The notes beneath the pieces are model-generated. The model searched no databases. It was not told where the DNA came from and saw only the letters and a program-made list of their open reading frames with translations. From assembly GCA_012964825.1 (NCBI GenBank), contig DTTI01000084.1, positions 62,001 through 126,000 on the forward strand: a stretch of DNA of 64,000 bases, in the 5' to 3' direction. This stretch comes from Candidatus Neomarinimicrobiota bacterium (lineage in GTDB: Bacteria > Fidelibacterota > Marinisomatia > Marinisomatales > S15-B10). How positions within the stretch are numbered: position 1 is the stretch's first letter; the number at the start of each line of letters is the position of its first letter. The translations under genes and the position numbers were made by a program. This document shows, piece by piece, positions 9,054-17,656 of this stretch.

Positions 9054-9054
9054 A
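8929..9054 (+). CDS. Small ORF (41 aa) translationally coupled to korA
   Basis: An ATG-started frame of 41 codons ends in TAATG, where its stop overlaps the korA start by one base. The product begins MTKQTKTIADSNVM and contains two cysteines (ACEYPNCF); no family was recognised. It has no strong ribosome site of its own. The exact overlap suggests either a real small subunit or a leader peptide that tunes korA translation; it may also be chance. Confidence 0.3.
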   Translation: MTKQTKTIADSNVMIAWNETNISRTACEYPNCFLNNHEKGL

Positions 9055-10838
9055 TGAACTCAGATAAATATGATTTTGTCATTTCCATCGGCGGTGCTGC
9101 AGGACAGGGGATTGCTGCACCGGGTGATGTATTTGCTTGGATTTTTGTCCGTCGAGGACTCCACCTTTACACCTATAATGCTTACCAGTCCATTATTCGT
9201 GGTGGCCATATTTTCCTAACTTTTCGTGTATCGACGGAAAAGGTTTATAACCACGGCGATAAAACTGACCTGTTAGTATGCTTGAATCAAGACACGATGG
9301 ACCGGCATCTGAAACACATGGAGCCGGGGAGTTGGGTCATCTACAACAGCGATACCATTAAGCCGGGCGAGGCTCAGGATGGTGTTCAGTTGTGCGGAAT
9401 ACCCGTTAAGGAGTTAAGTGACAACAACCGCAACAAGCTAGTGCAGAATACGGGGGCTCTTGGTGTCTGCATGCACATTCTCGGACTAGATTTTGGAATC
9501 TTGGAAAATATTCTCACTAAACAGTTTGTTCGGAAAGGCCAGACAGTGGTAGATGAGAACATTGGAGTTGCCCGAGCTGCGTGCGACTATGCAGTCGCAA
9601 ACTTTACGCCTTGCTCGGAAGCGATACCGGAGGGTGAAAAACCCCAGGCTTGGTGGTCCGGGAATGAAGCTTTGGCAATGGGTGGGGCTTGCGCAGGTGT
9701 CAAGTTCTACGCTGCCTACCCCATGAGTCCCGCCACAGGCGTACTCCACTGGATGGCCAAGTATGCTCGTGACCTAGGCATCATGGTTCGACAGGTTGAA
9801 GACGAAATTGGAGTTGCGACCATGGCCATTGGTGCAGCGGCTACTGGTACCAGAGCCATGTGTGCGACATCCGGGGGCGGTTTTGCCCTGATGACGGAGG
9901 CAGTTGGCAGTGCAGGGATGATGGAAATTCCGGTCGTAATGATCAATGTACAGCGAGCCGGACCATCTACCGGAGTCCCAACCAAGACCGAACAGGGGGA
10001 TTTGTGGCAGATGCTGGGTGCAAGCCAGGGGGATTTCCCAAGAATAATTGTTGCTCCTAAAGATGCTTTGGATGCTTTTAACACCGTCCCAGAGCTGTTC
10101 AACTTGGTGGATCGCTATCAGTGCCCCGGTATTATTATTTCCGATTTGTTGATTTCTGAAGGAAGGTCAAGCGTGGATCCTAACGACATCAATTTCCATC
10201 CCAATATTGACCTAGGTGAATTGATTACCAAGCACTCCACTAATGGCGACGAATATCTCCGCTACAAAAACACTGAAAGTGGAATCTCACCACGTGCTGT
10301 GCCGGGACTCAAGGGCTACGTCCATGTAATGGCAACCGATGAGCAAGACGAGGATGGTGTCCTGATCAGCGATGAATTTACGAACCCAGTCAAACGTCGG
10401 ATGATGGTCGAGAAACGCGGTCGTAAAATGCAGGATATATTCGAGCACGTCGCAGCGCCGGAAATAGAAGGGCCGAAAGAGGCCGACGTAACACTGGTCG
10501 GATGGGGATCCACCTACGGCGTTATACATGAAGCTGTCGAACAGTTGAAAACCGAAGGCATTACCGCCAACCACCTACCGATCAAGTGGATTGTCCCTTT
10601 CCACGTTAAAGAAATTATGGAAATCCTTTCCAACTGTAAGAAAGTGATTATGGTTGAAAACAACTATTCTGGCCAGTTTTATCGCTATATGCGTAGTGAG
10701 ACAGGACTGAATGTAGATACTCACATTCGCAAGTATGACGGCGAGCCTTTTATGCCCCATCAGGTTACAAATGGTGTAAAAGAGATATTGGATGGAGAGA
10801 CTGAAGTCTTTGTTCCAGAACATAAAATAATGGTTTAA
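9054..10838 (+). CDS. korA: 2-oxoacid:ferredoxin oxidoreductase, fused gamma-alpha subunit (2-oxoglutarate type)
   Basis: Oxidatively decarboxylates a 2-oxoacid, probably 2-oxoglutarate to succinyl-CoA, reducing ferredoxin. The 594-residue product has the gamma domain first (about residues 1-195, with GGAAGQGI and IRGGH segments) followed by the alpha pyrimidine-binding domain (GNEALAMGGACAG, YPMSPATG, EDEIGVATMAIGAAATGTRA, TSGGGFALM). This fused gamma-alpha layout with a separate beta gene is typical of KorAB. AAAAAGG just before the ATG is the ribosome site. korB follows 12 bp later. The 2-oxoglutarate assignment is by overall resemblance; branched-chain or pyruvate specificity is possible. 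Confidence 0.9.
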   Translation: MNSDKYDFVISIGGAAGQGIAAPGDVFAWIFVRRGLHLYTYNAYQSIIRGGHIFLTFRVSTEKVYNHGDKTDLLVCLNQDTMDRHLKHMEPGSWVIYNSDTIKPGEAQDGVQLCGIPVKELSDNNRNKLVQNTGALGVCMHILGLDFGILENILTKQFVRKGQTVVDENIGVARAACDYAVANFTPCSEAIPEGEKPQAWWSGNEALAMGGACAGVKFYAAYPMSPATGVLHWMAKYARDLGIMVRQVEDEIGVATMAIGAAATGTRAMCATSGGGFALMTEAVGSAGMMEIPVVMINVQRAGPSTGVPTKTEQGDLWQMLGASQGDFPRIIVAPKDALDAFNTVPELFNLVDRYQCPGIIISDLLISEGRSSVDPNDINFHPNIDLGELITKHSTNGDEYLRYKNTESGISPRAVPGLKGYVHVMATDEQDEDGVLISDEFTNPVKRRMMVEKRGRKMQDIFEHVAAPEIEGPKEADVTLVGWGSTYGVIHEAVEQLKTEGITANHLPIKWIVPFHVKEIMEILSNCKKVIMVENNYSGQFYRYMRSETGLNVDTHIRKYDGEPFMPHQVTNGVKEILDGETEVFVPEHKIMV

Positions 10839-10850
10839 GGAGATTATCTC

Positions 10851-11765
10851 ATGGTAACTGACACAGCAGTACAAGATGTAGAAAGACCTGTCAAAAAATT
10901 AAAGGCCAAGGATTTCAACGGAAAGGTCGATCCGGATTGGTGTCCTGGGTGCGGCGATTTTGGGGTCTTAAGTTCTCTTCAGAAGGCCTGTGTTGATCTA
11001 GAGCTGCATCCCCACGAGATTCTTACTGTCAGCGGAATTGGCTGCTCCTCTAATTTCCCTGGTTTTTTTAACTCTTACGGAATGCACACTCTCCACGGCC
11101 GCGCGCTTCCTTTTGCGACCGGTGCAAAGCTGGCCAACCATGAGCTTACGGTGATTGTTACCGGCGGAGATGGAGATGGCTATGGTATTGGGGGAAACCA
11201 CCTTACTCATCTTGCACGCAGGAATGTTGATCTTACTTACATTGTTATGAACAACCAGATTTACGGGCTTACCGTGGGGCAGACTTCACCAACCAGCGAG
11301 TTCGGCATGAAAACAAAGAGTACTCCCTTTGGTAATCTCGAAACACCATTGAATCCAATTACCGCAGCCATTATGAACGGCGCAACCTTTGTTGCTAGAG
11401 GTTATAGTGCTGATCCTAAAGGGCTGACAGACCTGCTGTGCCAGGCAATCCAACATAAAGGGTTTTCATTGGTAGATGTCTTTAGTCCATGTGTCACCTT
11501 TAATAAGGATAATACCTACGCTTGGTTTAAACCGCGGGTTAAAAAATTGGAAGATGAAGGACATGATTTCCATGATTGGAAGGCTGCTTGTGAACAAGCC
11601 CTGGTCTGGGGGAAGAAGATTTATTATGGAAAGTTCTTTCAAGTTGAGAAGAAGCCCACACTTAATGATTTAGAACCTGTACTGAACGAAGGTGGTCCAA
11701 TTTGTTTCCGTGAGCTGGGTCTTACTAAGGAGCAGTCGGATAAAATCCTCAAGGAGATGATGTAA
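10851..11765 (+). CDS. korB: 2-oxoacid:ferredoxin oxidoreductase beta subunit (2-oxoglutarate type)
   Basis: TPP-binding beta subunit partner of the preceding gene, 304 residues. It shows DWCPGCGDFG with Cys31 and Cys34, GIGCSSNFPG with a third Cys, and the TPP motif GGDGDGYGIGGNHL; the cysteines are expected to hold the [4Fe-4S] cluster. An AAGGAG ribosome site precedes the ATG. No separate ferredoxin gene is adjacent. It forms a two-gene operon with korA; malic enzyme follows on the same strand after a 149-bp gap. Confidence 0.92.
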   Translation: MVTDTAVQDVERPVKKLKAKDFNGKVDPDWCPGCGDFGVLSSLQKACVDLELHPHEILTVSGIGCSSNFPGFFNSYGMHTLHGRALPFATGAKLANHELTVIVTGGDGDGYGIGGNHLTHLARRNVDLTYIVMNNQIYGLTVGQTSPTSEFGMKTKSTPFGNLETPLNPITAAIMNGATFVARGYSADPKGLTDLLCQAIQHKGFSLVDVFSPCVTFNKDNTYAWFKPRVKKLEDEGHDFHDWKAACEQALVWGKKIYYGKFFQVEKKPTLNDLEPVLNEGGPICFRELGLTKEQSDKILKEMM

Positions 11766-11835
11766 CTCAAGAACGAATCAATTTTTTTATTTACCAAAAA
11801 CGGAAGGAGGCTCCACCGAATATTTTGACAAAGAT

Positions 11836-11934
11836 GTGAATCTGGACGAACTTTTACAAGCCACCCAAGAAGAAAGACTTTCGAAGAGGCGTCTGTTTCA
11901 AGATTTGGCCAGAATTGAGAAGATTGAAGAATAA
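11836..11934 (+). CDS. Doubtful small ORF between korB and malic enzyme, with an orphan strong Shine-Dalgarno upstream
   Basis: The 149-bp gap contains GGAAGGAGG at 11802-11810, one of the strongest ribosome sites in the window, yet no ATG, GTG or in-frame TTG lies at the usual distance. The frame open across the gap ends at 11934 and reads as a charged helical peptide (NLDELLQATQEERLSK...); its first usable start is GTG at 11836, 25 bases from the site. It overlaps the start of the malic enzyme frame. It could be a real small protein with an unusual start, or a relic. Confidence 0.2.
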   Translation: MNLDELLQATQEERLSKRRLFQDLARIEKIEE

Positions 11935-13585
11935 ATCGAACAAATCTTCATCTGATATATCTTTTCCCAAAGGAATCGAACTTTTACATAACCCCCTTTT
12001 AAACAAAGGGACAGCGTTCACAGCCAAAGAGAGAGAACTTCTTCAGCTAGAAGGGCTGCTGCCTCCTCATATCCTGACGCAGGAAGAACAGAAAATCAAA
12101 GTTCTTGCGAGCGTAAGAGTTCAGAAAACCGATCTAGACAAATATATTTATCTAACATCGCTTCAAGATCGGAACGAAGCGTTGTTTTACCGCTTAGTAA
12201 TAGATGAAATAGAAGAATTCATGCCGATAATTTATACGCCTACTGTAGGGTGGGCCTGTCAGGAATACGGCCATATATTCCGCCGTCCCAGAGGACTTTA
12301 TATTTCTTTAAATGATAAGGGTTGTATAGAAAAAATATTGTGTAACTGGCCTCATAGGAACGTGGATGTCATTGTTATCACAGATGGGGAACGCATTCTG
12401 GGATTGGGAGATCTAGGTGCCGAGGGAATGGGTATCCCGGTTGGAAAATTGTCTCTCTATACAGTGTGTGCTGGGATTCATCCAGACAGAACATTACCGA
12501 TCACCATTGACGTAGGTACAAACAATGAAGAACTTTTGGAGGATCCGCTTTATATCGGGTTGCGTCACAAAAGAATTGTTGGTGATGAATACGATGCTCT
12601 TCTGGATGAATTCATGGATGCAGCAACCCATGTTTTCCCTAATGTTCTGATCCAGTTTGAAGATTTTGCAAACCAGAATGCTTACAGGTTGCTGATAAAA
12701 TATCGAAAACATTATTGCACCTTTAATGATGATATCCAGGGAACTGCTGGTGTGGTTTTGGCTGGACTGTTGTCCGCCATGCGCATTACGAACTCATCCT
12801 TGGATAAGCAGAGAATCCTGTTTTGCGGTGCAGGTTCAGCTGCCATAGGCATTGCTGATATTCTAGGCAGGGAAATGACGAACTCTGGGATAGATGAAAA
12901 GGCGGCTAGAAAAAAAGTATACTTATTCGATTCCAATGGTCTTGTTACAGTTGATCGAGAAGATTTGTCTGAAGCAAATATGAAGTATGCTCAGAAAGCT
13001 GATGCTGAAACTAACTTCTCTGCGGCTGTTGAGAAACTAAAACCGACCATTGTGATTGGTGTGTCAGGAGTCGGGGGCGTATTTGAAGAAAAAATGGTTC
13101 GTAATATGGCTAAAGAGAATGACAGGCCAATAATTTTTTCTCTGTCTAACCCTACCTCAAAATCGGAATGCACTGCTGAAGAAGCATATAGTTGGTCCGA
13201 GGGCAAAGCCATTTTTGCCAGCGGAAGTCCTTTTGAAAACGTAAGATTGAATGGAAAAACTTACCATCCGGGACAGGGCAATAACGCCTATGTTTTCCCT
13301 GGCGTGGGATTGGGGGTTGTTGCCAGCGGTGCTACCCGTGTTTCAGATGAAATTTTTCTTGTGGCGGCCCACGCACTGGCGAACACGGTGAAGGAAGAAA
13401 ATCTTGAAAGGGGGACGGTCTATCCGGCACTCGCAGAGATTAGGGATGTTTCCAAACGGATTGCAGTAGCCGTTGCTCAAGAAGTTTACAATTCTAATTT
13501 AGCATCACAACCTTGCCCGGACGATCTTGAACGACACATAGAAGAAACGATGTATTCACCTCACTACGAATCCTATATAGATTAA
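11915..13585 (+). CDS. maeA: NAD-dependent malic enzyme
   Basis: Oxidative decarboxylation of malate to pyruvate. The 556-residue product follows E. coli MaeA through its length: YTPTVG (Tyr107), TDGERILGLGD, GKLSLYT (Lys178), QFEDF (metal ligands Glu249, Asp250), NDDIQGTA (Asp273), the nucleotide-binding GAGSAA at 305-310, and NPTS. The frame opens at TTG 11915; no ATG lies upstream in frame before the stop at 11837, and homology starts about 20 residues in, so the exact start is uncertain (TTG 11924 is an alternative). NAD preference is inferred from the large MaeA class. Confidence 0.93.
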   Translation: MRRLKNKSNKSSSDISFPKGIELLHNPLLNKGTAFTAKERELLQLEGLLPPHILTQEEQKIKVLASVRVQKTDLDKYIYLTSLQDRNEALFYRLVIDEIEEFMPIIYTPTVGWACQEYGHIFRRPRGLYISLNDKGCIEKILCNWPHRNVDVIVITDGERILGLGDLGAEGMGIPVGKLSLYTVCAGIHPDRTLPITIDVGTNNEELLEDPLYIGLRHKRIVGDEYDALLDEFMDAATHVFPNVLIQFEDFANQNAYRLLIKYRKHYCTFNDDIQGTAGVVLAGLLSAMRITNSSLDKQRILFCGAGSAAIGIADILGREMTNSGIDEKAARKKVYLFDSNGLVTVDREDLSEANMKYAQKADAETNFSAAVEKLKPTIVIGVSGVGGVFEEKMVRNMAKENDRPIIFSLSNPTSKSECTAEEAYSWSEGKAIFASGSPFENVRLNGKTYHPGQGNNAYVFPGVGLGVVASGATRVSDEIFLVAAHALANTVKEENLERGTVYPALAEIRDVSKRIAVAVAQEVYNSNLASQPCPDDLERHIEETMYSPHYESYID

Positions 13586-13613
13586 TTGGGAAAGAAAGAA
13601 GAGTGGTAAGCAG

Positions 13614-14618
13614 CTAATTTGACAAACGGTTAGCCCTGAAATCGTCTCTTAGCCGAACAACCCTATCGAAGGCTTCCTCAGGGACAATCCTCCCGCGAAT
13701 GTAGGGGTAGACCGTCTTTACTATTGCTTCCCACTCGGCATATTCTTCATCTGTAATTTTGTGAGCAATGAGACCGTACTCGGACATCACTTCTACCGCT
13801 TTGTCATCCAGTTTGCGAATCTCCTCGGTCAATTCAATTTCGGCTTCCTTGGAAGCGGTTAGTATAAGCTCCTGTATATTGGGCGGGATTTGGTCCCACA
13901 CTTTTTTCTGTATAATCGTGGCACCCATCAGAGGCGCCCACTTCACGTCTGTCATATGTTTTGCGCCTGCGAACCACTGATTCCCAAGAGCGAGTAAGGG
14001 GGTTGTACTGAATGCGGTAACCATGCTGGTCTGAAGCGCTATGGTGAGATCAGTTGCGGCAAGAGGTACAGGGCTCAGGCCGAGAGTTTTGTACATTTCA
14101 ATATCAGTTCCTTCATCAGCCCATACGAATAATTTATGCTTCTTCAAATCGTTGGGAACTCTAACCGGTGATTGAGCAAAATAGCGTACCCAGCCCACCT
14201 CACCCCAGTGAATGAATGCATATCCTTTTTTTTCAAGTTTTTGAATCAGTTCAGGGCTCAACTTTTCACGAACGTAATCTTTTTCTTCATCGGAGTTGTA
14301 AAGCAGAGGGATGTGAGTGACAGCAGCAAATTCTGGCACGATGTAAGCGAGGCCACTGGTAGATAAGGATGCTGCGTTGAGTTGGCCGATACGCATTTTG
14401 CGGATGACCGCTGATTCATCACCTGCAACACCCCCAGGATAGATAGTGAGCTTAACCTCACCGTTAGATTCATCGCGCCAATTTTGACCCATCTCACGCA
14501 ATCGAAGATCCCACGGAGAACCGTGACCAGCAAGTGTCGCAAGTTTTATATTGACTTTTTTCCCTTCGGCCGGGAAGACGGCCAGGCAAAAGATGAGTAT
14601 GCAGGTTTGTCTTATCAT
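13614..14618 (-). CDS. TRAP transporter substrate-binding protein (DctP family), orphan
   Basis: Periplasmic solute receptor for a tripartite ATP-independent transporter, which usually takes up dicarboxylates or other organic acids. From ATG at 14618 the product has a signal peptide (MIRQTCILIFCLAVFPAEG) and the DctP fold, with KLATLAGHGSPW at the mature N-terminus and the WADEGTDIEMYKTLGLSPVPL hinge region. A longer frame from TTG 14642 exists, but the ATG gives a cleaner signal peptide. No DctQ or DctM membrane genes are in the window; it is instead grouped with two lipoprotein genes upstream (39-bp gap), so it may work with distant transporter subunits or as a sensor. Confidence 0.85.
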   Translation of the reverse strand: MIRQTCILIFCLAVFPAEGKKVNIKLATLAGHGSPWDLRLREMGQNWRDESNGEVKLTIYPGGVAGDESAVIRKMRIGQLNAASLSTSGLAYIVPEFAAVTHIPLLYNSDEEKDYVREKLSPELIQKLEKKGYAFIHWGEVGWVRYFAQSPVRVPNDLKKHKLFVWADEGTDIEMYKTLGLSPVPLAATDLTIALQTSMVTAFSTTPLLALGNQWFAGAKHMTDVKWAPLMGATIIQKKVWDQIPPNIQELILTASKEAEIELTEEIRKLDDKAVEVMSEYGLIAHKITDEEYAEWEAIVKTVYPYIRGRIVPEEAFDRVVRLRDDFRANRLSN

Positions 14619-14657
14619 GACTCTGAAGTTAAGATGAGTCAAAAGGAATCAGAAACG

Positions 14658-15320
14658 TTACTCTTCCAGGAAAAGTGACTTATCAAGACTGGCGAAAAAT
14701 CGTTGGAAGAACTCAGGCTCATGTACACCACCGGTTTGTAAAATTTTTCCATCCTGCTCCGTTTCACCTTGCGCACTGACACGGACACTTATTTCATTAT
14801 TGTTTGCCTCATCAAGGTTCACCGTTATTCGATAACGGTGAATTTTTGGGCCATCAGGGCTTTTATCATTACCGCCATGATGAATAACATGCGTTTTATT
14901 ATCCCTGTCCTTCTTATCGCCATCTTTCCCACCGAACAGCAAGCTCAAGATTCCAATTATTAGAAACACACCCCCAACAGTAAGAACAACTTTTTTCCAT
15001 GTGGGCATGGATGGTATAACCTCTTCATCTTCCGATAAGCGTGCCTGTTGTTCTTGAGTTGTTCTGCTGGCAGTCAGAAGGCCAAACTCAATATTGATGA
15101 CATCCACTGTGTAACTGAGATCCTGCAGGACATTTACGGAAGATTTCAAAATTTTCTGCCTATCAGCAGTATAGGTTCGTGTCTCCATAGCGCGGGCTAC
15201 AGTAGTGGGAGGAGCTGGTAGTCTTGGGGCCACACAGCTAAGAAAGGTTATGAGGTAAAACCTTAGGGCAAGCCCAAAACCTTTTTGTATTGGACTTGTA
15301 GGATTACGAAAACGGTTCAA
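14658..15320 (-). CDS. Putative lipoprotein with internal membrane segment
   Basis: A 220-residue protein with an N-terminal hydrophobic stretch and lipobox-like LITFLSC. Its first domain (residues about 46-86: TRTYTADRQKILKSSVNVL, then LLTASR) resembles the small folds of envelope lipoproteins that end with 'GLvTAsR'. A second hydrophobic helix at about 108-128 is followed by a charged, glycine-rich stretch and a beta-rich domain. The only available start is TTG at 15320, 3 bp after the preceding lipoprotein, consistent with translational coupling. Function unknown; context suggests envelope biogenesis or quality control. Confidence 0.7.
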   Translation of the reverse strand: MNRFRNPTSPIQKGFGLALRFYLITFLSCVAPRLPAPPTTVARAMETRTYTADRQKILKSSVNVLQDLSYTVDVINIEFGLLTASRTTQEQQARLSEDEEVIPSMPTWKKVVLTVGGVFLIIGILSLLFGGKDGDKKDRDNKTHVIHHGGNDKSPDGPKIHRYRITVNLDEANNNEISVRVSAQGETEQDGKILQTGGVHEPEFFQRFFASLDKSLFLEE

Positions 15321-15323
15321 GAG

Positions 15324-15719
15324 TTAAAATTCTAAACGCTGATATTTAAAGTTAGCCACCTGCTTGTTGTCATTGAAGGTGATTAACACTGTAATCGACT
15401 TGGAGGTAGTGGAGGATCTTGAGGCGGTTCCTGATGCAATACCGCCCAACCAGCTGATGGGGTTCCACCAAGACACCACCATGCCACTGCTTGCTTGTGC
15501 CTCCCTGGATATTCTATCATAAGTCCAGACTTCTTTGCCGTCTGAATCCTTGGTTATAATATTCGGCGCACCCATCGTTTCCATTATTTCAGCCTGATTT
15601 GCACCTTCATACACGGATTTTTGAATAGTTCCCAGTGTAAGCCTGTCTGTTTGCGGTTTGTTCGCTGCACAACCGAACAAAAACAATGTGGTGAAAGCAA
15701 AAGCAGTGATTTTATCCAT
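15324..15719 (-). CDS. Small lipoprotein, BamE/SmpA-like
   Basis: About 131 residues with signal peptide MDKITAFAFTTLFLFGC (lipobox LFGC). The region IQKSVYEGANQAEIMETMGAPNIITKDSDG followed by EVWTYDR has the helix-turn 'xxGxPxxxxxxxxxxxWxY' pattern of the SmpA/OmlA/BamE fold. A clear AAAGGAGA ribosome site 7 bases before ATG 15719 decides the start over the ATG 18 bases upstream. The downstream half has Gly/Ser-rich sequence (GGIASGTASRSSTTSKS). It leads the three-gene minus-strand unit that ends with the TRAP receptor. A true BamE role is not shown. Confidence 0.7.
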   Translation of the reverse strand: MDKITAFAFTTLFLFGCAANKPQTDRLTLGTIQKSVYEGANQAEIMETMGAPNIITKDSDGKEVWTYDRISREAQASSGMVVSWWNPISWLGGIASGTASRSSTTSKSITVLITFNDNKQVANFKYQRLEF

Positions 15720-15796
15720 TTGAGTGTCTCCTTTCAAGAAGGGTCAGTTTCATTAAAAGTTACATCTCTGAACAATCTCAATAATGAAAAAGTTTC

Positions 15797-15828
15797 AACC
15801 ATGAGAAACATCTACTCTCATTATGGTT
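15797..15828. promoter_or_regulatory. Inverted repeat between divergent genes (possible operator)
   Basis: AACCAT-GAGA at 15797-15806 and TCTCATTATGGTT at 15816-15828 form a 10-bp interrupted palindrome with a 2-nt bulge. It lies in the 219-bp gap between the divergent BamE-like lipoprotein and the exonuclease gene. It could bind a repressor that serves both sides; no clear promoter boxes were found next to it. Confidence 0.25.
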
Positions 15829-15938
15829 ACTTTAATTCAGAACAGAAGGTTGAATATTGCCGGGAATGTGTGGAAATTTGATTTCGGCTTAATGGAAATA
15901 GGATCATCACCAAAAAAATGAAAAAGAAAGAGTAAACA

Positions 15939-16589
15939 GTGAGTTATCTCATAATGGATATTGAAACCGTTCCCAGAAAGGGACTGGACGATATGGTTGA
16001 GGCAGAAGTGGCTAAGCGGACGGAGAGACGACTTGAACAGAGTGGAGGTGATCCGGCAGAGGCTGAGTCATTGATTCGTTCCACGTCCCCTTTTTTCGGG
16101 GAAGTGGTTTGTGTCGGCATGCGTTGGCTCAAAGGTGATGGGACACATCGGGATAATGTCATCTGCGAGTCTAATGAACACGATACCTTGGAAAGATTCT
16201 TTGATGTGGTGAACCACGAATCAGCTCAATCGGTGCGGTTTGTGCACTACAACGGTCTCGGATTCGACATCCCTTTTTTAATCATTCGCGCAGCCCATCA
16301 CGGAACCAAGATTACAAATCAAAAATTCACTGATCTTCGCCGGTTTAGTTATAAAAGCCATATTGATCTTATGCAGTTTCTTGCTAATTGGGATTTCCGG
16401 GGTCGAGTCAGTTTTGATATTGCATGCCGTTCTTTCGGCATCCCTTCGCCAAAGGAAGGAAAGGTGACAGGTGCAACAGTAGGAAAGGCTTTTAAAGAGA
16501 GAAACTTGGAAGGAATAAAGCAATACGCCATGGAGGATGTGAAAGCGACCCATAAACTATTTGAAAAACTGAGAGACTATATATCTTGA
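15939..16589 (+). CDS. Predicted 3'-5' exonuclease (DEDDy, PolB-exonuclease-like)
   Basis: Predicted DnaQ-fold exonuclease of the family related to DNA polymerase B exonuclease domains. The 216-residue product shows Exo I MDIET (residues 6-10), Exo II FVHYNGLGFDIPFL and Exo III YAMEDVKAT, where Tyr and Asp fit the DEDDy class. It starts at GTG 15939 and heads a run of overlapping plus-strand genes: its TGA overlaps the ATG of the next gene by one base. A repair or RNA-processing role is plausible but unproven. Confidence 0.85.
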   Translation: MSYLIMDIETVPRKGLDDMVEAEVAKRTERRLEQSGGDPAEAESLIRSTSPFFGEVVCVGMRWLKGDGTHRDNVICESNEHDTLERFFDVVNHESAQSVRFVHYNGLGFDIPFLIIRAAHHGTKITNQKFTDLRRFSYKSHIDLMQFLANWDFRGRVSFDIACRSFGIPSPKEGKVTGATVGKAFKERNLEGIKQYAMEDVKATHKLFEKLRDYIS

Positions 16590-17656
16590 TGCGTGTTAAC
16601 ATATGTCTAACCGCTCTTTTTCTTCTGAGTTGTGAGCCGCTGGTGACACAATTCGAAGATTTGGAAGAGGCGGTCTATTATCAAGCCGCTAAAATAACAA
16701 CGCCACCTTACAGAATTGTTTCGTTTACAGTAGTTACTTGGAATATCCGTTTCGGTGCGGGCCGAATTGACTGGTATCTCGATTCATGCGGTGATCGTGT
16801 ACTACTTACCGAGAAAGAGGTCGTTGAAAATCTGGAGACCATAGCCAGGGAGATGGGTGAGATCGGAGCAGACATTCTGTTGCTCCAGGAAGTGGATAGA
16901 AATTCTAAGCGCTCTGCTTACATAGATCAGATACAGTGGTTTCTCGATCATACAGAACTGAACTATGGTGTCTATGCTCCTATTCAAAAAAGCCAGTTTA
17001 TTCCAAGCGATGGACTTGGTCGAATGGATCTGGGAAATGTGATTCTCTCTCGTTGGGAGATTAATGATGCCGAGAGAATCCAGATGGCACTCCGTGGTGA
17101 CCAGAGTGCTCTGACACAATATTTTTGGCCCCGGAGGAACATTATCAAATGTAAGATTGAGGTTCCGGGACATGACAACTTTTGGGCGGTGAATATACAC
17201 GCAGCGGCTTTCTCCACGGACGATACAAAAGAGAAACATGTAAAGCTCTTCAAGTCTGAATTGGATGAGCTTAATGGCATTGGGGCCACATTTGTTGGTG
17301 GAGGTGATTTCAACACGGTTCCACCGGGTTCGGAGAAAACAGAATATTGTGATGAGGACAGATGTCCTGGTGAAACCTCAGATCAATGCGGAGATGGTCT
17401 GGATTATACCACGGAACAAGACTGGCTCACTTCTTTATATGGTGACTACACACCAGCAGTGGCTCTGAACGATTATTTAATGGACAATTCTTCCTATTTC
17501 ACCCACAATCGCTCAGGGACGGAGTGGTGGGACAAGAAAATTGATTATATTTTCACAAACGGCGGTTGGGCAAACACCACTGGTACAACCCACCAGGACA
17601 TGTTCAATTTTTCTGATCATGCGCCTGTGAGCGCAGAATTTTTGTTGACCCAATGA
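16589..17656 (+). CDS. Secreted endonuclease/exonuclease/phosphatase-family lipoprotein
   Basis: EEP-fold phosphodiesterase/phosphatase anchored as a lipoprotein (MRVNICLTALFLLSC lipobox). Motifs in order: WNIRFG, LLQEVDRN, VNIHA, GGDFNT, and SDHAPVS at the C-terminus, which supply the metal and general base residues. Family substrates range from nucleic acids to phosphoinositides and sphingomyelin. The ATG at 16589 overlaps the upstream stop and is preferred over the in-frame TTG one codon earlier. Its stop overlaps the next start (ATGA). The neighbouring lipid kinase allows, but does not prove, a phospholipid substrate. Confidence 0.87.
   Translation: MRVNICLTALFLLSCEPLVTQFEDLEEAVYYQAAKITTPPYRIVSFTVVTWNIRFGAGRIDWYLDSCGDRVLLTEKEVVENLETIAREMGEIGADILLLQEVDRNSKRSAYIDQIQWFLDHTELNYGVYAPIQKSQFIPSDGLGRMDLGNVILSRWEINDAERIQMALRGDQSALTQYFWPRRNIIKCKIEVPGHDNFWAVNIHAAAFSTDDTKEKHVKLFKSELDELNGIGATFVGGGDFNTVPPGSEKTEYCDEDRCPGETSDQCGDGLDYTTEQDWLTSLYGDYTPAVALNDYLMDNSSYFTHNRSGTEWWDKKIDYIFTNGGWANTTGTTHQDMFNFSDHAPVSAEFLLTQ

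Noticed and set aside
1-13585. Complete reductive TCA cycle
   Set aside because: No citrate-cleaving enzyme, ferredoxin or pyruvate synthase is in the window, and the genes present are also used in other routes.
15621-15881. Frame running out of the lipoprotein gene into the divergent gap
   Set aside because: Antisense to the BamE-like gene and has no start signal; the gap is better explained as regulatory.
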